From the NCBI RefSeq assembly GCF_006715395.1, contig NZ_VFNC01000001.1, positions 992,001 through 1,056,000 of the forward strand: a stretch of 64,000 nucleotides of DNA. Direction: 5' to 3'. Below are positions 45,898-55,858 of this stretch, piece by piece (positions within the stretch are counted from its first letter, which is position 1; every line of letters starts with the position of its first letter). The DNA comes from Streptomyces sp. SLBN-31 (lineage in GTDB: Bacteria > Actinomycetota > Actinomycetes > Streptomycetales > Streptomycetaceae). The notes beneath the pieces are model-generated. The model searched no databases. It saw only the letters and a program-made list of their open reading frames with translations, and was not told the DNA's origin. The translations under genes and the position numbers were made by a program.

Positions 45898-47502
45898 ATG
45901 ACCGAAACCAGCGAGCTCGACGATTCGTTCCACGTCTTCGACACGACCCTGCGCGACGGCGCGCAGCGTGAGGGCATCAACCTCACCGTCGCCGACAAGC
46001 TCGCGATCGCACGGCACCTGGACGAGTTCGGCGTGGGCTTCATCGAGGGCGGCTGGCCCGGCGCCAACCCGCGGGACACCGAGTTCTTCGCCCGCGCCCG
46101 GCAGGAGATCGACTTCCGTCACGCCCGGCTCGTCGCCTTCGGCGCCACCCGCCGGGCCGGAGCCAAGGCGAGCGAGGACCCGCAGGTCAGGGCGCTCCTG
46201 GAGTCGGGCGCCGAGGTGATCACTCTGGTCGCCAAGTCCCATGACCGCCATGTCGAGCTGGCGCTGAGGACGACGCTGGAGGAGAACCTGGAGATGGTCC
46301 GCGACACCGTCTCCCACCTGGTCTCCGAGGGCCGCCGTGTCTTCGTCGACTGCGAGCACTTCTTCGACGGCTACCGCGCCAACCCCGAGTACGCCAAGTC
46401 GGTGGTACGGGCGGCCTCCGAGGCCGGCGCCTCCGTCGTGATCCTGTGCGACACCAACGGCGGCATGCTGCCGGCTCAGGTCCAGGCCGTGGTCTCCACC
46501 GTGCTGGCCGACACCGGCGCCCGGCTCGGCATCCACGCCCAGGACGACACCGGCTGCGCGGTCGCCAACACCCTCGCCGCCGTGGACGCGGGCGCCACCC
46601 ACGTGCAGTGCACCGCGAACGGCTACGGCGAACGCGTCGGCAACGCCAACCTCTTCCCGGTCGTGGCCGCCCTGGAGCTGAAGTACGGCAAGAAGGTCCT
46701 GCCCGAGGGCAAGCTGCGCGAGATGACCCGCATCTCGCACGCCATCGCCGAGGTCGTCAACCTCACCCCCTCCACCCACCAGCCCTACGTCGGCGTCTCC
46801 GCGTTCGCCCACAAGGCCGGCCTGCACGCCTCGGCCATCAAGGTCGACCCGGACCTGTACCAGCACATCGACCCCGAACTGGTCGGCAACACCATGCGGA
46901 TGCTGGTATCCGACATGGCCGGCCGCGCCTCCGTCGAGCTCAAGGGCAAGGAGCTCGGCGTCGACCTCGGCGGTGACCGCGAGCTGGTCGGCCGGGTCGT
47001 GGAGCGGGTCAAGGAGCGCGAGCTCAAGGGCTACACGTACGAGGCCGCCGACGCCTCCTTCGAACTGCTGCTGCGCGGCGAGGTCGAGGGCAGGCCGCTG
47101 AAGTACTTCGAGGTCGAGTCCTGGCGCGCCATCGTCGAGGACCGCCCCGACGGCACCCACGCCAACGAGGCCACGGTCAAGCTCTACGCCAAGGGCGAGC
47201 GCATCGTCGCCACCGCGGAGGGCAACGGCCCGGTCAACGCCCTCGACCGCGCCCTGCGCGTGGCCCTGGAGAAGATCTACCCGCAGCTGGCCAAGCTCGA
47301 CCTCGTCGACTACAAGGTCCGCATCCTGGAGGGTGTCCACGGCACCCAGTCCACCACGCGCGTGCTGATCGCCACGTCCGACGGAAGCGGCGAGTGGTCC
47401 ACGGTGGGCGTGGCCGAGAACGTCATCGCGGCATCCTGGCAGGCGCTGGAGGACGCGTACACCTACGGTCTGCTGCGGGCCGGGGTCGAACCCGCCGAGT
47501 GA
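45898..47502 (+). CDS. cimA: Citramalate synthase
   Basis: A 534-residue member of the DRE-TIM metallolyase family. It begins 'FHVFDTTLRDGAQREGINLT', the family's active-site signature with Arg-Asp. Other parts are 'GWPGANPRDTEFF', 'CDTNGGMLPAQVQAVV', the metal-binding 'GIHAQDDTGCAVANTLAAVD' and a C-terminal regulatory LeuA dimer-like domain ('IYPQLAKLDLVDYKVRILEG'). It condenses pyruvate and acetyl-CoA to citramalate, a threonine-independent route to 2-oxobutyrate and isoleucine. The ATG has ACAGGAG upstream and lies behind the putative Ile attenuator. Confidence 0.95.
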   Translation: MTETSELDDSFHVFDTTLRDGAQREGINLTVADKLAIARHLDEFGVGFIEGGWPGANPRDTEFFARARQEIDFRHARLVAFGATRRAGAKASEDPQVRALLESGAEVITLVAKSHDRHVELALRTTLEENLEMVRDTVSHLVSEGRRVFVDCEHFFDGYRANPEYAKSVVRAASEAGASVVILCDTNGGMLPAQVQAVVSTVLADTGARLGIHAQDDTGCAVANTLAAVDAGATHVQCTANGYGERVGNANLFPVVAALELKYGKKVLPEGKLREMTRISHAIAEVVNLTPSTHQPYVGVSAFAHKAGLHASAIKVDPDLYQHIDPELVGNTMRMLVSDMAGRASVELKGKELGVDLGGDRELVGRVVERVKERELKGYTYEAADASFELLLRGEVEGRPLKYFEVESWRAIVEDRPDGTHANEATVKLYAKGERIVATAEGNGPVNALDRALRVALEKIYPQLAKLDLVDYKVRILEGVHGTQSTTRVLIATSDGSGEWSTVGVAENVIAASWQALEDAYTYGLLRAGVEPAE

Positions 47503-47532
47503 CTGTCCCGGTGGCGGGCGCGGCGCCGGACG

Positions 47533-48900
47533 TCAGCCGCGGCTGAGCGTGCGCGTCACACCCGCCACCACCGCAGTCGTCAGGATCCAGCCGATGCCCA
47601 CCAGCCCGTACGCGAGCGCCTGCACGCCCGCCTGGTTCCAGTGCCAGTCGCCGCGCATCCCCAGTCCGCCGACCGGCACCAGCAGATCGAGGGCGTACAC
47701 GACCGGGTTGAACGGCCCTCCCTCGCCGGGCTTGTTCCGTACGGGCCGGTGCGCGTTGAAGACAAGCGAGCCGATCAGGGTGAGCAGCGCCAGCCACAGC
47801 CCCGCGAGCCACGGCCGGTAGCCGTACCCGACCACGCCGTCCAGCAGCCAGCCCCACAGCCGCCCCGCCGGTCCCAGCGTCGCCCGCCGGCACCGCTCCC
47901 GTACGAGCAGCACGCGCCGCGCCTCGTCCTCGTGCCCGGACCGGCGGTAGTGCGAGGCGAGCTGCTCATAGGGCTGGGGCGCGTAGACCGGCTGGCGGCG
48001 CAGCCAGGCGAGGCGGTTGGTGACGTCCTCGCGCCGGGTGGCGGCGGTCTCGCCGAGCCAGTCGTACGTCAGCCCGTCCAGCCCCAGCGACAGCGGCCAG
48101 GTCGCCGGGTCGTCCTGGAGGCGGGCCGCGTGCGCGGTACGCAGGTTCACGCTCCCCGCCGGTCTGCGCGCGAACCGCAGGTCGAGCGCCCCCACCTGCA
48201 TGCCCACGCACATCAACGACGAGCCGGAGCCGAGGAGTTCGGCGTCGTTGAACGACACCAGGTCCTCCGCCCGCACCCCGCGCAACCGCACCCTGCCGTC
48301 GGCCCGGAACCCGTGCGACAGCCGTACAGTGGACGCCTTAAGGGCGTCGCCGTGGAACGCGAACCGCTCCGGATCCCCGACCGTGATCCGCGCCCCGCGC
48401 ATCCACACCCCGCCCGCCAACTCGGCCCCGGGAAAACTCACTTCGCCCTCGGCGACGAAACCGTCCTCGCAGAACACCCCGCCCCGCGTCACCAGACCGC
48501 CGCCTTCGAGCGCCGTCCGCCCCGGTGCGATCAGGTGCGCACCGTCGAGTCGCGCTCCGCCGGCGATGTCCGCGTGCACCAGGTCGACGGCACTGCCGAG
48601 GCCGTCGGTCTCGCCGACGGTCGACCGGCGCAGGTCGAGCCGGCCGCCGACATGGGCGGTCGAGGCCCGCAGCCCCGGCAGTACGCAGTCCACCAGCTCG
48701 AAGGCGAGCGTGCTCGCCCCCTCCAGCGTCACCGGCCCGTCGAACCGGCACCCCTCGAACCGCACGGCCCGCCGTATCCCGGCCCCGTCGAGCCGTAGCT
48801 CCCCGGTGACGCGGGCGTCGCTCAGCAGGTACGGCCGCCCGTCCGCGCCCTCGTCGAGGATCTCCCGCCTGACGCGGTCGGCGTCGACTGCGCTGCTCAC
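47533..48900 (-). CDS. Beta-solenoid-like protein with C-terminal membrane domain
   Basis: A 455-residue protein. Residues 20-270 are regularly spaced short strands of the type 'G.LRLDGA.I..AV.FEG..F' that resemble a pentapeptide-like beta-helix. Residues 280-350 are a helical Arg-rich region ('YEQLASHYRRSGHEDEARRV'). The C-terminus has about three membrane segments (355-380, 400-412, 430-452). Related Streptomyces genes carry the label 'membrane-associated oxidoreductase', but I see no redox motif. The GTG has GAGGAG upstream. It converges with cimA, 30 bp away. Confidence 0.7.
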   Translation of the reverse strand: MSSAVDADRVRREILDEGADGRPYLLSDARVTGELRLDGAGIRRAVRFEGCRFDGPVTLEGASTLAFELVDCVLPGLRASTAHVGGRLDLRRSTVGETDGLGSAVDLVHADIAGGARLDGAHLIAPGRTALEGGGLVTRGGVFCEDGFVAEGEVSFPGAELAGGVWMRGARITVGDPERFAFHGDALKASTVRLSHGFRADGRVRLRGVRAEDLVSFNDAELLGSGSSLMCVGMQVGALDLRFARRPAGSVNLRTAHAARLQDDPATWPLSLGLDGLTYDWLGETAATRREDVTNRLAWLRRQPVYAPQPYEQLASHYRRSGHEDEARRVLLVRERCRRATLGPAGRLWGWLLDGVVGYGYRPWLAGLWLALLTLIGSLVFNAHRPVRNKPGEGGPFNPVVYALDLLVPVGGLGMRGDWHWNQAGVQALAYGLVGIGWILTTAVVAGVTRTLSRG

Positions 48901-48966
48901 GGCTCTCCTCGCGGCGGTCCGATGGGCCTCAAGACTATGCCGGGGACGTGGACGCGGGCCGGGTCC

Positions 48967-50832
48967 CTACTGAAGTCTCCACTTCTGGTTGGCGGCGCCC
49001 GTGCAGCTCCAGATCTGCGTACGGGTGCCGTTCGCCGATGAGTTGTCGGTCACGTCCAGGCACTTGTTCGCCGCGGTGTTCACGACGTCCCCCGTGGAGG
49101 AGTTGTACGACCACTGCTGGGCGCCGGTGCCGTTGCAGTCGTACAACTGCACCTTGGCGCCGTCCGCGGTCGAGGCGGAGGTGACGTCGAGGCACTTGCC
49201 CAGGGCGCGGATCGACCCGTCGCCCTGCACGGTCCACTGCTGGGCGGTGGAGCCGTTGCAGTCGTAGAGCTGGACGGCCGTGCCGTTCGCGCTCGAACCG
49301 CCCGCCACGTCCAGGCACTTGCCGGCCAGGCCCACGAACGCGCCGCTCGCGCTGCCTCCGCCGGACTGGGTGCCGTTCCAGGTGAAGGTGGCCGAGGTCT
49401 TGCCGGGCAGCGAGTAAGTGGCGTGCTGCGAGCCCCAGTTGATGGTCACCGTCCTGGCGCTGAAGGCGTCGTTGTAGGCGATCAGCGCCTTGGAGCCGTC
49501 GGGGTTGCGCCAGGCCACGTTCGGCACGTTCGTGGACGCGGTGGAGGCGATGCGCTGGGCGCCGGGCCGGACGAACTTCGTCAGCTGGCCCATCGTGTAG
49601 TACTCGACGGTGTAGTCCACGGTCCCGCTCGCGCCGTCGCCGTTGTGCACGGTGATCAGGCCGGTGCAGGTGCCGCAGCCGCCGTTGTGCGGGCCCATGT
49701 TCTGGTCCACAGCGAGGGACCACTTGGTCACCGACTTCGCCCAGTTGCGGGTGTAGTCGATGATGTTGTTCATGTCCTCGCGCTGCTGGTTGGCGATCCA
49801 GGTGCCGCCGGAGTGCTCGGTGCCGAACGCGTCCAGGTTCGGGTACTGGTTGTGGACCGAGGTCTGCTTGGAGACGTCACCGCCGTAGCCGTGCCAGGCG
49901 ATGCCGCCGAAGTTGGGGTGGTTGCGGATCGCCGTGTCGTCGACGGACGCCGCCGCGTAGGAGTCGTAGACGTCCCAGTTCCAGTCGTGCGCCAGGACCT
50001 TGGTGGACAGGCCGGCGGACTGCAGCTTCGGCAGCAGCTCGCTCTTGAGGAAGTACTGGATGCCGGAGGCGTTCCAGCTCATCGAGGGATAGCCGGAGCA
50101 GCAGGTCGGCTCGTTCTGCGGGGTGACGTAGGAGACGTTCACGCCCTGGCTCCTGTACGCCTGGAGGTACTTGACGAAGTAGTTCGCGTAGGCGCCGTAG
50201 TCCTCCGCCTTCAGCCAGCCGCCGTTGAGCGAACCGCTGTCCTTCATCCAGGCCGGAGCCGTCCACGGCGAGGCCATGACCGTCACAGAGGGGTTCAGCT
50301 GGAGCGCCTGCTTGGTCAGCGGGACGACGTCGGCGAGGTCGTGCGCGATGGAGAAGCTCGTCAGGTTCGGGTCGGTCTGCCCGGCCGGCACGTCGTCGTA
50401 GGTGTAGCCGTAGCGCGCGAGGTCCGAGGCCCCCATCGGATTGCGCAGGAACGACAGGCCGATGCCGTCCGTCGGCGAGAACAGCTTCCGCATGGTGGCG
50501 TCGCGTGTGGCCTGCGACAGCGCGCCGCTGGAGTTCATCAGCCAGGCCGCGGTGTCCGTGAAGGACGCGCCGCCGCCGGTGAAGGTCTGGTACCGGGTGT
50601 TCTCGTCGACGGTGATGTTCTCGCCGCCGCCACCCGTCCCGGACTGGAAGGCGAACGGCGTCTGCGGCTGGAGCCCGCGCGTGACATGGCGTCCGGCGGA
50701 GTCGTCGGTGGTGGTGAGCCAGGCGGTGACCTGTTCACCGGCCGCGTGTGCGGGGGGAACGGCCGCGGTGAAGCCGGCCGCCGAGAGCACTCCGGCCAGC
50801 AGCAGCCGGAGTGTGTGGGGGGTTTTTCTCAT
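48967..50832 (-). CDS. Secreted GH30 family glucanase with C-terminal ricin-type lectin domain
   Basis: A 621-residue secreted enzyme. The signal peptide is cut near AHA-AG (residue 30). The GH30 catalytic domain spans about 65-480: 'GGGASFTDTAAWLM', acid/base Glu241 in 'TPQNEPT', and nucleophile Glu339 in 'FGTEHSGG'. Residues about 490-621 are a ricin B/CBM13 domain with three QxW-type repeats ('STAQQWTV', 'GAQQWSY', 'ANQKWRLQ') and 'GKCLDV' motifs. The subfamily looks like beta-1,6-glucanase or glucosylceramidase-like enzymes. It is divergent from the GH3 gene with a 126-bp shared promoter region. Confidence 0.9.
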   Translation of the reverse strand: MRKTPHTLRLLLAGVLSAAGFTAAVPPAHAAGEQVTAWLTTTDDSAGRHVTRGLQPQTPFAFQSGTGGGGENITVDENTRYQTFTGGGASFTDTAAWLMNSSGALSQATRDATMRKLFSPTDGIGLSFLRNPMGASDLARYGYTYDDVPAGQTDPNLTSFSIAHDLADVVPLTKQALQLNPSVTVMASPWTAPAWMKDSGSLNGGWLKAEDYGAYANYFVKYLQAYRSQGVNVSYVTPQNEPTCCSGYPSMSWNASGIQYFLKSELLPKLQSAGLSTKVLAHDWNWDVYDSYAAASVDDTAIRNHPNFGGIAWHGYGGDVSKQTSVHNQYPNLDAFGTEHSGGTWIANQQREDMNNIIDYTRNWAKSVTKWSLAVDQNMGPHNGGCGTCTGLITVHNGDGASGTVDYTVEYYTMGQLTKFVRPGAQRIASTASTNVPNVAWRNPDGSKALIAYNDAFSARTVTINWGSQHATYSLPGKTSATFTWNGTQSGGGSASGAFVGLAGKCLDVAGGSSANGTAVQLYDCNGSTAQQWTVQGDGSIRALGKCLDVTSASTADGAKVQLYDCNGTGAQQWSYNSSTGDVVNTAANKCLDVTDNSSANGTRTQIWSCTGAANQKWRLQ

Positions 50833-50958
50833 GGGGGTGCATCCCTTCCTGACGAGACGTCTTGACGGGTCTGCGGGGCCTTAGTTAACTCACGGCGTGA
50901 TCTAAGTCATGAGTGAACAGCTCGAGCCAGAGTGAACCAGAGAGTCGAGGGAAGGTCC

Positions 50959-53900
50959 ATGCCAAGAACCGCCCTGCTCGTCTCCGCGGCAGTGCTCGCC
51001 GCACTGCTCTCGCCGACCGTGTCCCAGGCGGCCGACGACCCCGCACCCGTCCCCGTCGACCGCTTCGAGGGCGAGGTCCCCTTCGCCTCCCAGCCGGCCG
51101 AGGGCATCTTCACCTGGGGCGGCGACAGCGACGATCCGCCCGCTCTGCAGCTGACCGGCAGACCCGACGCCCCCGAGGGCGCCAAGGTCCTCACCGGCAC
51201 CTACGACATCAGCGGCTACGGCGGCTTCACGCACGACTTCGCCGCCACCGAGCCGGGCCACGACTGGTCCGCGCACAAGGGCATCCGCTTCTGGTGGGAC
51301 GGCCAGGGCAACGGCAAGAAGATCGCCTTCGAGATCAAGGACGGCGGCGCGAACGGTGAGGCCTCCGAACTGTGGACGACGTCCTTCACCGACGACTTCA
51401 CCGGCTGGAAGCAGATCGAGATCCCGTTCACCGACTTCCAGTACCGCACGGACTACCAGCCCGTCGGCGGCATCGACCACGTCCTCGGGCTGACCTCGAT
51501 GTGGGGCTACGCCCTCACCCTCCCGGTCGGCGTCCAGGGCCGGTTCGCCATGGACGACGTGGAGCTGTACGGCAAGGCCGACCAGTCGCTGCGCGCCTCG
51601 GTCACCGCCGACTCCGCCGTCCACCCGGTGCGCGAAGGCGGCACGGCCACCGTCCGGTTCACCGTCGCCACCACGGGCTCCGCCCCGCTGGACGAGCCCG
51701 TCACCGTCACCTACGAGACGGCCGCGACGGGCACCGCCGAGCCCGGCAAGGACTACACCCCGGTCTCCGGCACCCTCACCTTCCCCGCGGGCACCGCCTC
51801 CGGCGCGACGCGGACCGTCAAGGTGGCCACCCTGCGCGACAAGTCCGCCGGGACCGCCGAGACGATCCCGCTCAAGCTCACGGTCACCGGCGCCAAGGCC
51901 CCGGCGGAGAACCCGCAGATCGTCATCGACGCGCACGGACTGCCGTATCTCGACGCCAAGTTGCCCGTGAAGAAGCGCGTCGCCGACCTCCTCTCCCGCA
52001 TGTCCTTGGCGGAGAAGGCCGGGCAGATGACCCAGGCCGAGCGCGGCGCGGTGGGTGAGGGCGCCGACGTCACCGGCTACGACCTCGGCTCACTGCTCTC
52101 CGGCGGCGGATCGACCCCCACGCCCAACACCCCCGCGGCCTGGGCGAAGATGATCGACGCCTTCCAGCTCCGGACGCAGGCCACCCGCCTGCAGATCCCC
52201 CTGGTCTACGGCGTCGACGCCGTGCACGGCCACAACAACCTGGCCGGCGCCACGATCATGCCGCACAACATCGGCATCGGCGCCACCCGAGATCCCCAAC
52301 TCACCCAGCGGACCGGCGAGGTGACGGCCAGTGAGGTCCGTGCCACCGGCGTCCCCTGGGACTTCGCCCCCTGCCTGTGCGTCTCCCGCGACGAACGCTG
52401 GGGCCGCGCCTACGAGTCCTTCGGCGAGGACCCCGCCCTCGTGGAGTCCATGGAGACGATCATCCAGGGCCTCCAGGGGCGCGCGGACGGCAGGGACCTG
52501 AGCCGCGACGACAAGGTTCTCGCCACGGCGAAGCACTTCGTCGGCGACGGCGGCACCGAGTACGGCTCCTCGACCACCGGCACGTACACCATCGACCAGG
52601 GCGTCACCAAGGTCACCCGGCAGCAGCTGGAGGCCGTCCACCTGGCGCCGTACCGGACGGCCGTCGACCGCGGTGTCGGCACGGTCATGCCGTCCTACTC
52701 CTCGCTGGACGTCCTCGGCGACGGACAGGGCCCGGTGAAGATGCACGCCCGCGCCGACATGATCAACGGCGTGCTCAAGGGCCGTATGGGCTTCGACGGG
52801 TTCGTCATCAGCGACTGGAACGCCATCGACCAGCTCCCCGGCGACTACCCGGCGCACGTCCGCACCGCGGTGAACGCGGGCGTCGACATGATGATGGTGC
52901 CGTACTCCTACAAGGACTTCACCGCCACCCTCGTCGACGAGGTGAAGGCCGGCCGGGTGAGCGGGAAGCGGATCGACGACGCCGTGTCGCGCATCCTCAC
53001 CCAGAAGTTCCGGCTCGGACTCTTCGAGCACCCCTACGCCGACACCGCCAACGCCTCCCGGATCGGCTCCGCCGCACACCGGGCCGTGGCCCGGCAGGCG
53101 GCCGCCGAGTCGCAGGTGCTGCTGAAGAACGCGCACGGCGTGCTGCCGCTGAGGAAGAACCAGAAGGTCTACGTCGCCGGGTCCAACGCCGACGACCTAG
53201 GCAACCAGACCGGCGGCTGGACCATCACCTGGCAGGGCGCGTCCGGCACCCACACCAAGGGCACCACCATCCTCGACGCGATGCGCAAGGACGGGGACGT
53301 CACCTACTCCAAGGACGCCTCCGCGCCCACCTCCGGCTACGACGTCGGCGTGGTCGTCGTCGGTGAGACGCCCTATGCCGAGGGTGTCGGAGACGTCGGC
53401 AACGGCCACGACCTCCAGCTCTCCGCCGCCGACAAGGCCGCCGTCGACAAGGTGTGCGCCGCCATGAGGTGCGCGGTGCTGATCGTCTCCGGGCGCCCCC
53501 AGCTGATCGGCGACCGGCTCGGCGCCATCGACGCCCTGGTGGCGTCCTGGCTGCCCGGCACCGAGGGCGACGGCGTCGCCGACGTGCTCTACGGCAAGCG
53601 GCCCTTCACCGGCCAACTGCCCGTCACCTGGCCGAAGTCGGAGGCCCAGCTGCCGATCAACGTCGGTGACGCCTCCTACGATCCGCAGTTTCCCTACGGC
53701 TGGGGCCTGACCACCCTGACCAAGGTGCCGCAGGGCGGCGCGGGCACCCTCAGGGCCCTCGCGGCGGCAGCGGCCCTCGCCGAGCGGGCCGGCGCGGACA
53801 AGGCCGGCCGGGCACTGGTGGCCAAGGCCCGGCTGATCGTCCAGCAGAAGGCGGGCCAGAACATCACGCAGGCGCTCGCGAAACCCTTCGCCGACGCCGA

Positions 53901-53973
53901 CCACCTCTCGCTCACCGGGCGCTATGGGGCGGCCGTCCAGCGCCTGGCGGCGGCCTGGAAGGCGGTGGACTGA
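50959..53973 (+). CDS. Secreted GH3 beta-glucosidase with carbohydrate-binding and Calx-beta modules
   Basis: A 1004-residue secreted enzyme. The signal peptide is about 1-27 (LSPTVSQAA). A CBM11-like domain follows at about 35-210 ('FWWDGQGNGKKIAFEIKDGG'). A Calx-beta-like module covers about 215-320 ('ATGTAEPGKDYTPVSGTLTF'). The GH3 N-domain has substrate-binding 'KHFVGDGG' and nucleophile Asp619 in 'GFVISDWNAID'. The GH3 C-domain has 'AAAESQVLLKNAHGVLPL'. An alanine-rich helical tail ends the protein. It probably removes glucose from oligosaccharides made by the divergent GH30 enzyme. The ATG at 50959 has GAGGGAAGG upstream. Confidence 0.93.
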   Translation: MPRTALLVSAAVLAALLSPTVSQAADDPAPVPVDRFEGEVPFASQPAEGIFTWGGDSDDPPALQLTGRPDAPEGAKVLTGTYDISGYGGFTHDFAATEPGHDWSAHKGIRFWWDGQGNGKKIAFEIKDGGANGEASELWTTSFTDDFTGWKQIEIPFTDFQYRTDYQPVGGIDHVLGLTSMWGYALTLPVGVQGRFAMDDVELYGKADQSLRASVTADSAVHPVREGGTATVRFTVATTGSAPLDEPVTVTYETAATGTAEPGKDYTPVSGTLTFPAGTASGATRTVKVATLRDKSAGTAETIPLKLTVTGAKAPAENPQIVIDAHGLPYLDAKLPVKKRVADLLSRMSLAEKAGQMTQAERGAVGEGADVTGYDLGSLLSGGGSTPTPNTPAAWAKMIDAFQLRTQATRLQIPLVYGVDAVHGHNNLAGATIMPHNIGIGATRDPQLTQRTGEVTASEVRATGVPWDFAPCLCVSRDERWGRAYESFGEDPALVESMETIIQGLQGRADGRDLSRDDKVLATAKHFVGDGGTEYGSSTTGTYTIDQGVTKVTRQQLEAVHLAPYRTAVDRGVGTVMPSYSSLDVLGDGQGPVKMHARADMINGVLKGRMGFDGFVISDWNAIDQLPGDYPAHVRTAVNAGVDMMMVPYSYKDFTATLVDEVKAGRVSGKRIDDAVSRILTQKFRLGLFEHPYADTANASRIGSAAHRAVARQAAAESQVLLKNAHGVLPLRKNQKVYVAGSNADDLGNQTGGWTITWQGASGTHTKGTTILDAMRKDGDVTYSKDASAPTSGYDVGVVVVGETPYAEGVGDVGNGHDLQLSAADKAAVDKVCAAMRCAVLIVSGRPQLIGDRLGAIDALVASWLPGTEGDGVADVLYGKRPFTGQLPVTWPKSEAQLPINVGDASYDPQFPYGWGLTTLTKVPQGGAGTLRALAAAAALAERAGADKAGRALVAKARLIVQQKAGQNITQALAKPFADADHLSLTGRYGAAVQRLAAAWKAVD

Positions 53974-54019
53974 CCCGCGCCGATAACCTGATTTGGGAGG
54001 CTTCGGGTAGCTTCGAACC

Positions 54020-55372
54020 ATGAAGGCCGTCGTACGGACCCGAAGCCTCCCCGGGCTGCTGCTGGCCCTGGTGATCGTCCTGCTGACCGTGACAGCCCCT
54101 CGGGCACAGGCCACGACCGGCATCTCGACGATCGCCGACGCCCTGCGCAGGAGTCCGGTCTACGTCGACCCGGCGGCCTCCGCCCAGCTGTCCGCCGGTG
54201 ACGCCGACGCCCTGGCCAAGAAGATCAGAGACGCGGACAAGCCCCTGTTCATCACCGTCCTGCCCGCCGACTACCCGACCCGGAACCTCTTCACGAACCT
54301 GCGCACCGCCACCGGCATCACCGGCCTCTACGGCATCCGCCTCGGCGACCGCTTCGACGCCCGCGCCGACTCCTCGGTCCTGCCGCGCAGCGCCGTTCAG
54401 AACCTGGTCGGCAGCGTGCAGAGCGAGGACGCGGCGGCCCAGCTGAACGACTTCGCCGACCGTGCCCTGGCCAACATGGGCGGTTCGGCTCCGAGCAGCT
54501 GGGGCTCCTCCGGCGGCGGAGGCGGACTGTCGTCCACCGCGCTGATCACCGTCGGCGTGGTCCTGGTCGCCGGGGGCGGTGGCGCCTACGCGCTCGTACG
54601 CCGAAACAGGCGCCGCCGGGCCGAGGAGCAGCGGGCCGCGCTGGAGCGGCTGAGGGTCGTCGTCGACGAGGACATCACGGCCTTCGGCGAGGAGCTGGAC
54701 CGGCTCGACTTCCACCCGGCGGAGGCCGGCGCGGACGACGCCATGCGCGCCGACTACGAACGCGCGCTGGACTCCTACGAGCAGGCGAAGTCGTACATGG
54801 CAGCCGCGACGAAACCCGAGGACGTCCGGTCCGTCACCCAGGCGCTGGAGGACGGCCGCTTCAGCCTCGCCCAGCTCGCCGCCCGCCGCGAGGGCCGCCC
54901 GCTGCCCGAGCGCCGGCCGCCCTGCTTCTTCGACCCGCGCCACGGCCCGTCCGTCGCGGACGCCACCTGGACGCCGCCCGGCGGCGCCGCGCGCGAGGTG
55001 CCCGTCTGCGCCGCCGACGCCACCCGCCTCGCCGACGGCCGCGACCCCGTCGTCCGCGAGGTCGACACGGACTACGGCCGCCGCCCGTACTGGGATGCCG
55101 GCCCGGCCTACGGCCCCTGGGCGGGCGGCTACTTCGGCGGCGGACTGCTCCCCGGCCTCCTCGTCGGCACCCTCCTCGGCAGCATGATGGCCACCCCGTC
55201 CTACGCGGCCGACTACGGCTCCGGCTACGGCGACTTCGGCACCGGCGGCTACGACGGCGGCGACGTCTCCGGCGCGGACTTCGACCCCGGCGACTTCGGC
55301 GGCGGCTTCGGCGACGGAGGCGGAGGCGGAGGCGACTTCGGGGGAGGCGGGGACTTCGGCGGGGGGTTCTGA
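54020..55372 (+). CDS. Secreted/membrane protein with TPM-like domain and Gly-rich tail
   Basis: A 450-residue protein. The signal peptide (LLLALVIVLLTVTAPRAQA) is followed by a small alpha/beta domain about 35-150 that resembles TPM/YgcG-like repair or phosphatase domains. A Gly/Ser linker and one membrane segment (about 172-193, then RRNRRRRAEE) follow. Next come a cytosolic helical region about 200-290, a Cys-containing part, a hydrophobic Gly-rich segment (about 375-395) and a tail of Gly-Asp-Phe repeats. The function is unknown. The ATG at 54020 follows GGGAGG. It is 46 bases after the GH3 gene and on the same strand. Confidence 0.75.
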   Translation: MKAVVRTRSLPGLLLALVIVLLTVTAPRAQATTGISTIADALRRSPVYVDPAASAQLSAGDADALAKKIRDADKPLFITVLPADYPTRNLFTNLRTATGITGLYGIRLGDRFDARADSSVLPRSAVQNLVGSVQSEDAAAQLNDFADRALANMGGSAPSSWGSSGGGGGLSSTALITVGVVLVAGGGGAYALVRRNRRRRAEEQRAALERLRVVVDEDITAFGEELDRLDFHPAEAGADDAMRADYERALDSYEQAKSYMAAATKPEDVRSVTQALEDGRFSLAQLAARREGRPLPERRPPCFFDPRHGPSVADATWTPPGGAAREVPVCAADATRLADGRDPVVREVDTDYGRRPYWDAGPAYGPWAGGYFGGGLLPGLLVGTLLGSMMATPSYAADYGSGYGDFGTGGYDGGDVSGADFDPGDFGGGFGDGGGGGGDFGGGGDFGGGF

Positions 55373-55381
55373 GGTCTCGCC

Positions 55382-55858
55382 TCAGCCGTCTTCCGGCAGC
55401 GGGACCTCGGCGTTCGCCAGCCGTTCCATCACCCCCGCCGCCAGCGCCAGCACCCCCCGCTCGGTCTCGCTCAGCGTCTCCAGCGCCACTGCCAGCCACG
55501 CGTCACGCTCGGCCATGTCGTGTTCCAGGGCCCGGCGCCCGTCCTCGGTCAGCGAGAGCACGGACCGCCGCCGGTCCGTCGCACCGGGCTCGCGGACGAT
55601 CAGGCCCTCCGCCTCCAGCTCCGCGAAGACCCGGGTCAGCGACTGCGGCCGCTGCCGCTCGGCCGCCGCGACCTCACCGGGCGTGGACGGCCCGTGCCGG
55701 TACAGAAGCCCGAGAACCGACAGCTGGTTGGGACTGAGGCTTCCGTCGCCCAGCTTGGACAGAATGCGGCTGACGTGCTTCTTCACGGTCTCCTCGCCCA
55801 CCCGCAGGCGCTCGGCGAGCTCCGGGTTGGACAGGCCCTCCGCGAGCAGCCGCAGCAC
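55382..55858 (-). CDS. Chimeric regulator: LuxR-type HTH fused to a MarR domain
   Basis: A 158-codon frame whose first ~37 residues are the DNA-binding helices of a NarL-type response regulator ('[20 protein letters not shown]', '[13 protein letters not shown]'). It passes at about 55745-55755 straight into a MarR protein ('[20 protein letters not shown]', '[19 protein letters not shown]', wing '[17 protein letters not shown]'). The first helix of the MarR protein is missing. The fusion looks like a deletion product; whether it is expressed is unknown. A GTG at 55858 opens the frame with no clear SD. MarR proteins of this sort often sit beside YceI genes, and a YceI gene lies 1.2 kb away. Confidence 0.6.
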   Translation of the reverse strand: MLRLLAEGLSNPELAERLRVGEETVKKHVSRILSKLGDGSLSPNQLSVLGLLYRHGPSTPGEVAAAERQRPQSLTRVFAELEAEGLIVREPGATDRRRSVLSLTEDGRRALEHDMAERDAWLAVALETLSETERGVLALAAGVMERLANAEVPLPEDG

